Part shown: positions 57,572 through 64,000 of the stretch, one piece after another | Layout of the letters: each line of letters opens with the position of its first letter | Position numbering within the stretch: position 1 is the first letter of the stretch | Source: Talinum fruticosum | Lineage: Eukaryota; Streptophyta; Magnoliopsida; Caryophyllales; Talinaceae | NCBI GenBank assembly: GCA_021018815.1 | Contig: JAITYX010000011.1 | Coordinates: forward strand, 8,942,501-9,006,500 | Direction of reading: 5' to 3' | DNA length: 64,000 bases | Made by a program: the position numbers and the translations under genes | Notes under the pieces: model-generated | Databases searched by the model: none | Told to the model about the DNA's origin: nothing | What the model saw: only the letters and a program-made list of their open reading frames with translations

Positions 57572-57815
57572 GCCACATCGTGCTAAAATCGAGTTGGCTA
57601 CCAATAATTTGGTGTTAGTTTAGAAAAAACTTCACTCCCAATTACAGTGGATAAGCGATCAACTTTAAAATAGGATATTTAAATGTTGAAAGCCCCCAAA
57701 ATACGATTTAATCTAAAAACCTTTTCTTTTCACATATGGGTAAAAGAAAAACAAGCAGTAAATCTAGCAACCCCTTCTTATAAGGATTTTGCCTAAATTA
57801 TCGGGATGGTGATGT
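57572..57815 (+). repeat. Direct repeat, right copy (~245 bp)
   Basis: Second copy of the repeat starting at 56803. The pair with a ~520-bp spacer has the layout of a terminal-repeat-in-miniature (TRIM) retroelement, but TG...CA ends, primer site and target duplication were not found, so a simple duplication is equally possible. Confidence 0.8.
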
Positions 57816-58659
57816 ACGTACTACTACAAGATCAAGTTAATATGAGTAGAGGTGAAATTGAATGGCCAAAACGTACTAACCAATTTTAAGCGTCGTTAAC
57901 TTCCCTAAAAATATGAGAATCATAATATTGCTAACTTGAAAAGTACTACTTTTACTATATATAGTTCCTACAGAAGGTGTCAAAATTAGCTTTAATAGGA
58001 ATCCTTATATATTTTACTCCAATTTTGTAAGAAACAAATAATGAATATAAAACCAACAAAGTGTTGATTGAGATGGTAGCAGTTTCACCTCGGTAAAAAG
58101 AAAAACACAAGTTTGAATCCCTAAAAATACACTTATTGAGAGGATTTTTACCGTAAATGATCGCGACTCGAAAGAGATAACACTTTTCTTCAAATAAACA
58201 AAAAATGAATATAAAACACTTTCAAAATCACAACTTAAAGTGTTATCCAAATATTTTATAGATATAAATTTTGTACATTTTTAATATGATTTTTACACTC
58301 TTCCCTCTCCAGATTTGTGACATTAATTAATTTAATCTCATATTTTATGAATTTAATTTTATCCCACTTAACCAGTAATGATATATTAAAGTAACAAATA
58401 TTAATTCCATTTAAGATAGACATAACATGTGAAAACAAAAAATAGTCATAACTAGCCCTAAAGGGTATTGAGCCCATCATTTTATGTAAATTTGACAAGA
58501 AAAAGGAATATATTACGGGTGTGAAATTCCTAGATATCATACTGACCCAAGTTCCACTGTTGTTGTAATTCGAAGGTAAAATTTTTTTAAGTACATAATT
58601 TTTTTAAAGTATATATCGCTTGTCTAATCAATGAACAACAACTAATTAATGTGAATTGT
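57816..58659. other. Non-coding; SINE-like B box
   Basis: No gene recognised. Near 58111 CAAGTTTGAATCCCT resembles a pol III B box, with GATGGTAGCAG about 40 nt upstream, so a decayed SINE head is possible at 58050-58170. The rest is AT-rich. Confidence 0.35.
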
Positions 58660-59176
58660 TAGGAATTTTGCGCCACTCTAAACCTCACTTATTATGTGAA
58701 GTTGGAACAAAGATGTGAAAGCAATTTAGGATGACAAGAACAATACCAAGAAATTATATGGAAATAGAAAAATAGGAACGAGACAAGAATTCAACGTGGA
58801 AAACCCAAATCGGGAAAAACCACGAATAACACAAGCACAATGATTTCACTATTATGAGAGAGTACAAGAACGCTCTCAAACCCGAGAGATCTTCCCAAAC
58901 CCGAGATATCCCAATCTCACAACACTCTCCTCATAATAACTCCCTTGGTGTTTACAATGAATGTCGGCCCTCCTTTAAATAGGAAAAAAACCCTAACAAT
59001 CTCCTAACAGAATCTCCTAAACCTACCAAAACTCTTACTCCTAATTCTAATAGGTAACAATTGTCTAATACAAATAGGAATCAAACTCTTATCTGAATAC
59101 AATTAGGTTTAGGATACCCAATTCTATAAGGAAACAATCTTTCCTAAAACATGAGATTTTGGGACACCACCCAACA
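58660..59176 (-). mobile_element. Copia 3' LTR (family of the 7.7-kb LTR)
   Basis: On the minus strand starts TGTTGGGTGGTGTCCC at 59176 after the polypurine tract CCAAGGTGGGGAT (59177 onward). The body matches 7672-8286. It ends near 58660, about 515 bp. Confidence 0.8.
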
Positions 59177-60110
59177 ATCCCCACCTTGGACCAAAATCCC
59201 AAAATCTCGAAAAACATACTTGTCACCTTCAACCTACCTCTCCTACCCGAGAAGTAGCACCCTAGAGGGCTCTACCCCGAAGGGAAATCACGGGTTATCA
59301 CCATCCACTAAATCCAAACTCCCTTTGGACTTAGCTAAAGGAATCATCTCCATCAATCCCTTCTTCTTGACATGATCCAAGCACATATCAAACAAATGAA
59401 TCAATCCACCATCCGTAGTTGTACCGACATTGTTGAACCGACAGTTGAACCTTGAAGGATGTAGAGACCTCCATGCCTCGAACCCTTCAACAATACCTTA
59501 GAACCCTTGGACACTTTCAAGATTCCACCTTTAGCCAAATATCTTAGCCCTTTAGCTTCAAGGGCTCCCAACGAGATTAGATTGCATTTTATGTCGGGAA
59601 CATGCCGAACCTTAGTTAAAGTCTTCATGACACCATCATGAGTTTTAATCGAACTGTACCAATTCCAACAACCGAGCATTAGGCATCATTGCCCAAATTA
59701 ATAATACCAGAATCAACAGTTTCATATGTGGAAAACAAATCTTTGTTAGGACACACATGAAAAGTACATCCAGAATCTAAAACCCATTCAGAATCGCTTC
59801 TCTTTTATGAGAAGCAAGTAAAACATCACCATTTGACTCATCATCGGCATGAGCAAAACCAGCCTCACCCATATTCTTAGAATCTTCCTCTTTCTCCTTA
59901 GCCTTTAAAGCCTTAAGTTTTAAACACTGGGATTTCTTATGTCCAGGTTTCTTACAAAAGTAATAATCTCTCTTAAACTTGCACTTAGAACCTTTCTTAG
60001 TACTACCCTTACCGACAAGCCTTCGGCTCTTTCATTACAACACACTTCAAAGTCAAATTTTTCTTTGGATAGCAAGTTGAACTTGACATCCTCATAACTC
60101 AACACTTCAC
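59177..60110 (-). pseudogene. Copia gag end, protease and GAG-pre-integrase remnant
   Basis: On the minus strand: zinc knuckle YYFCKKPGHKKSQC (about 59970-59925), a Lys/Glu-rich linker, a protease start with CTFHVCPNKDLFSTYE (about 59790-59740), then RHVPDIKCNLISLGALEAKG and GGLYILQGSTV (59600-59440). Shortly after GGLY the sequence runs into the polypurine tract and LTR; integrase, reverse transcriptase and RNase H are absent. The upstream gag half is lost at 60110, where GTGGCGGACCCAGGAATTT begins. Confidence 0.85.
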
Positions 60111-60351
60111 TACAGTGGCGGACCCAGGAATTTACGGAAGGGGGTCGAAATAAACTAAATAATAGTGTACACAAGTGAAAATTTCGGCAGAATTTCCTCC
60201 GTAATATGGCTAATCCCATAGGCTTAAAGCCTTAACCTCGTACGAAACACATTCATAAACTCAACGTGCCACACGCTCGGAGTATCAACAACACAAGCTC
60301 AACGAGCCATACGCTCTAGGTCTTTTATATTCATAAACTTAAGTTCACATA
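60111..60351. repeat. Fragment sharing sequence with 62.0-62.2 kb
   Basis: Starts CAGTGGCGGACCCAGGAATT, a phrase often seen at plant transposon ends. The part 60180-60320 (TTTCGGCAGAATTTCCTCCG, TAAAGCC, AACGTGCCACACGCTCGGAG) is a diverged copy of 62040-62170. CCACACGCTCGGAG-like words recur four times over the two places. Confidence 0.6.
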
Positions 60352-60959
60352 TGTAACGCCCCCAATACGTAAATACATAAATAAGTAATTAACAGCGGAA
60401 GACTTGTAAATTTGGGAGACGTTACCGCCGTTTTCAGAATGAAAATAAGGCAAGTTCATTTGAGCAAATTAATTCCGAAAAACGATTTATGTAACAATCC
60501 AACCCAATTTTTTTTTCATTACGTAAAATGAAATTTCAAAATGCCGAGGATCAGCTGGAGAGGAATCATGATCCATGAGACCGGGAAGGTACTAACATGT
60601 ATGGGGTCAAGACGAACAGCCGAACATCACTTCTCCTAACCAGACTTTATCCTTTTCTTCCTCTTTAAACTTTACGTGTGATTGTGAATAGCTCGTCATG
60701 CGCTCAAGTCCGTAAAAATTTAAAACATAAAACAATAAACGTGTGAGCTAGAAGCTCGAGTACGTTACCGTTATAAAATAAAATTGCAATTTAGATGCTA
60801 TTAAATCGTGCATATCTTAAATCATCTTTCTTCAATACTCAATTTGCAAATTTGTCAATTACCGATTTGCTTTTTCGATTTAGCCAAACTTAGGACCCGT
60901 ACTCGTGAAACAATCAATCATGGGATCCGACTCCTAGGTTCATTGAACCATAAGGCGAT

Positions 60960-61185
60960 CGGCTGTGAACAATTGAACGATTAAACGGTTAAACAATTAA
61001 CGATTACGTGAACAATTGAACGATTAACGATTACGTTCACAATTGAACAATTAACGATTCTGTTCACAATGGAACAATTAACGATTTTGTTCACAATGGA
61101 ACAATTAACGATTCCGTTCACAATAGAACAATTAACGATTACGTGTACAATTGAACGATTAACGGTTCAATGCTTTACTAGCGAG
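60960..61185. repeat. ~30-bp minisatellite
   Basis: Six to seven units of GTTCACAATGGAACAATTAACGATT type with small changes, between a 60960 AACAATTGAACGATTAA start and 61170. It lies inside the long LTR. Confidence 0.85.
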
Positions 61186-61204
61186 CAACGTTGTCCAGGC
61201 GTCC

Positions 61205-61335
61205 CCGGATCAACCATTTACGATTACAATTACGATTACGATTACGATTACGATCACATTCATTCATGGATCGTCATACGATTACGATTACGATTACGAT
61301 TACGATCACATTCATTCATGGATCGTCATAACGGT
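61205..61335. repeat. (GATTAC)n blocks in a 62-bp duplication
   Basis: Runs of ACGATTACGATTACG are followed by ATCACATTCATTCATGGATCGTCAT. This combination occurs twice in tandem (ends at about 61275 and 61330). Confidence 0.9.
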
Positions 61336-64000
61336 TAACGGGTCCTTTGCATGGCCAAATCAATTAAATTGCGAAAAACTTATGTATAAGCAAAATGAAT
61401 TGTAATCGTGTTCGTAAGCTGTAAACTGTACGGTGAATCGTAAACTATAACTTTGAACTATAAACTGCATATGTGAACCGTAATAAATCTGTTGTAAGCG
61501 TGAACTATGGCTGTGAAGTGGGTCCAAATTATTTGTATTATTAAAACGAGTAACTCAATAATAAAGATAAGCACTTTGGAAAAGGTACAAGCAATAACGT
61601 ACCTCGGCGTGCCAACACTCCAATGACTCGATTGTTTACGCAATACAATTTTAATTCTATTTCGTTTCCAAAACTAATCTACTTTGTAGATTACTAGTCC
61701 TTTAACAACATTTATATGCATTTACGATTACCAAACTTTTACTTTTGCGCGCCTATCCATAATGTTTCCTTTTGAGCCCGATATTCATACGTTTCCCAGA
61801 AATAAGCTATTGATAATATAGTTTGAATTTGTATATAACAATTGATGAGTTTAATTCCCCATTCTTTTAATAAATCTCAAGTTTGGACTCTTGCTTCTAT
61901 CATTTCTAGTATGTACTTAATGTAGCCTAATCGTAATTATATCACTCGTTTCATCTAGTATGCCCAATTGTCCTCACGTCTATAAACCGAATATACTTTC
62001 TACTTGAGGTGTCGGTTTGGTTTTCCAATTTTCTAAAAATTTTGGCAGAGTTTCGTCCGGAATATGGCCTAACCATTAGGCTAAAGCCTCAAAACCCGTA
62101 TAAAATTTCACAATAGAACTCAACGAGCCACACGCTCGGAGTATACAACTCAACGGCCACACGCCGGAGTATATTTACCATCCCAATAACCGAGTTTCAA
62201 CCCAATATACAAGCCAAGTTACAATGTCATCAATACTCTCACTTTCCGGTGCCATCAACTTTTCGATTTTTGGTCACAACATATATATTTATAGCTAAGG
62301 CTCCGGTTAAGCAATTTAATTATAGAAATCCCGATTTTCGGGAGAGGGATTCGATACGATTAATTCTTTTATGAGTATTACCAATAATCAGTTAATGATT
62401 TAGTATGTCGTAGATAAATAGTGAAACTCATTAACATGTAAACATTTAAATATTTTGAAAAGTACAATTAGTAACGTACACTGAGGTAATTGATCGTTTT
62501 CCTTCAAGTATTGTTTTTTTTTTCGTTATTTCCTTCGATCATGTCCACTTCCATCGATTTTCTGTTTTCAGGAAGTAATTTGATTTATGCATTAATAAAC
62601 TCAATAACTACTCTCTATTTATGCAGACTTTTCACATTTGACTTCCTCTAATTCCCCACTATTTACTCAAATTCATTTGAATTCCTAACTTCCTTTAATT
62701 CTGTAAATTTCTTTTCCCCTCCTCCTTCTATTCAATTCAATATTCTAATTTTCTTTTCAAATCACGGCTCATTCTAAGTAATTTGCGAATTCTCGTAAAG
62801 ATTATTACGCATTGAATTATTCTTGTCTTGCCACCACCATATTACTTAGTAACCAAATTACTAACTCCATCAAGGTCTCTATTAATTTCAATAAAATTCC
62901 CAAGTATAACCCAATTTCATTTTTTTTTCAATCAAGCCTAACACAATCCAATTACCACTTAATTCCCATACATGAATACACCTCCGGACTCCATCAAATT
63001 TCCATATTTCTAATTGATTTACTCTTACTTAACTAAACCAAAATTCAATTACATTAATTTGCTCCAGTTTAACACACATACAAACAAATAAATTCAATCC
63101 TCCATCAATCTTCAACGCCTCATTTACACATTCTTAAAACCAACTCCCAAAATTATATGTACGCTCATATTTCAATCATCCTCAATATTTTTCTTCCAAT
63201 TCTTCCAGACACCGAGCAATTCATTCATATTCATATAAAACTCAAACAAGCACATTAACAATTATAAACAAACCCAAATCAATTTCCAATTCCATATCCA
63301 CACATATCAAACCCTAACTCCAATTTCATTTTCCCCCAAAATTCTTTCAATTCCACCATAACCAATTCACAATTCACATATACTTGTCTAATTATTCAAT
63401 AATAACATAAATTTGTGATAAAATTTGCTTAAAAATTAAGGATTGGAGATGTGGAGATATACCTCACAAGTGGTCAAAAGTGGAATTGGGTAGTGGTGGC
63501 TCGTTGGTGGAGATACGGTGGCTCCGGCAGCGGCGTCGGGCGCCGGTCGGCGACCGAGACGGCGGCCGGGTGGCACGACCGTGCAGCAGCAACAGGGCGT
63601 CGCCCTGCTGGCGCGGAACAGGGGAAGAAGAGAGACTGGTGCGGGAGCGGGCAGCGGCCGTACGCCGGCGGCGGCTTGCTGGCACGTGCAGCGGCCGGGA
63701 ACGGCGGCACCAGCCCAGTCCAGTGGCGGTGGCAGCCACAAGGGCGAACGGCCCCGGCCCTCGTGCGAGCGGAACGGAGCGGAGAGGAAGGAGATGCGAT
63801 GGAGGCGGCTGGGTGGTGGCTGAGGCGCCGCCGGCGGCTGGAGGCCCGGCTGATGATCGGCCGGTGGCCGGTGACGAGGCAGCGAGCAGGGCGAGAGGGA
63901 GAAGAGAGGAAGGAGAGGAGAGAGAGGATGAATGTGTTACTTGCCTTTCAAACCCCCGATATATTCCCGATCCTTCCACCATCTTCCTCTCTTCTTTTTT

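Larger units (their letters stand above)
60352..64000 (-). mobile_element. Very long gypsy-type LTR, runs off the window
   Basis: On the minus strand it ends GGGGGCGTTACA at 60352 and is preceded by GACGTTACCGCC...CTTCCGCTG-like words placed as in the 3' end of the solo LTR at 34788. A GC/CT-rich leader (63985-63470, minus) followed by a donor-like TTGTGAG|GTATAT corresponds to 32470-32840 of that LTR. The rest is AT-rich and non-coding. Over 3.6 kb is visible; the 5' end should lie a few hundred bases beyond the window. The GC-rich open frames at 63436-63982 are leader sequence. Confidence 0.65.

Noticed and set aside
63436..63982. GC-rich open frames of up to 172 codons
   Set aside because: They lie in the leader part of the long minus-strand LTR and overlap one another on both strands.

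Overview
This window looks like nuclear DNA of a flowering plant, most likely a eudicot. It is AT-rich and gene-poor, full of decayed retrotransposons and MITEs. It carries an intron-poor CC-NB-ARC-LRR resistance-gene relative and a nuclear gene for the plant mitochondrial cytochrome c maturation ABC subunit. I cannot name the genus. Only two host loci are clear. One is a CNL-type disease-resistance gene with three reading-frame breaks (9062-12259, minus). The other is an intact ABCI1/CcmA-like gene (17382-18074, minus) with a probable 5'UTR intron.

Layout. 0-3.7 kb: a hAT-like MITE, a tRNA-derived SINE candidate and short tandem repeats. 3.7-6.8 kb: a Ty3/gypsy LTR remnant split by a 1.47-kb CACTA element with a TCA target duplication, which carries what looks like the first exon of ribophorin II (RPN2). 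7.7-8.3 kb: a copia LTR. 9-12.3 kb: the CNL gene. 12.8-16.5 kb: copia LTRs and internal sequence, GC-rich repeats and microsatellites. 17.4-22.9 kb: the ABCI1 locus, with a 559-bp MITE (8-bp target duplication) in its probable upstream transcribed region. 23-26 kb: unassigned sequence. 26.4-44.6 kb: a repeat domain with several copies of a composite repeat attached to LINE 3' ends, one copy with a three-unit ~410-bp tandem array. Inside this domain lies a copia element (31.1-36.0 kb) whose gag zinc knuckle is split by a 2.65-kb solo LTR. 40.6-43.6 kb: two foldback elements and an acidic-repeat coding remnant. 48.2-49.3 kb: the 5' end of a LINE. 50.3-56.8 kb: a minus-strand gypsy element of probable Tat affinity with gag and protease, most of pol missing, an antisense open frame with its own TATA box, and tandem repeats in the 3' region. 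56.8-57.8 kb: a pair of direct repeats. 58.7-60.1 kb: a copia 3' half. 60.35-64 kb: a very long LTR running off the window.

The most notable pattern is in the retroelements. Three copia fragments and one gypsy element keep gag-side sequence and lack the integrase/RT core. Two of the copia copies (13.0-14.1 kb and 31.1-36.0 kb) share sequence across the same deletion junction, so the deleted form itself appears to have been mobilised rather than each copy decaying separately. All boundaries are read by eye; family names below motif level are inferences.
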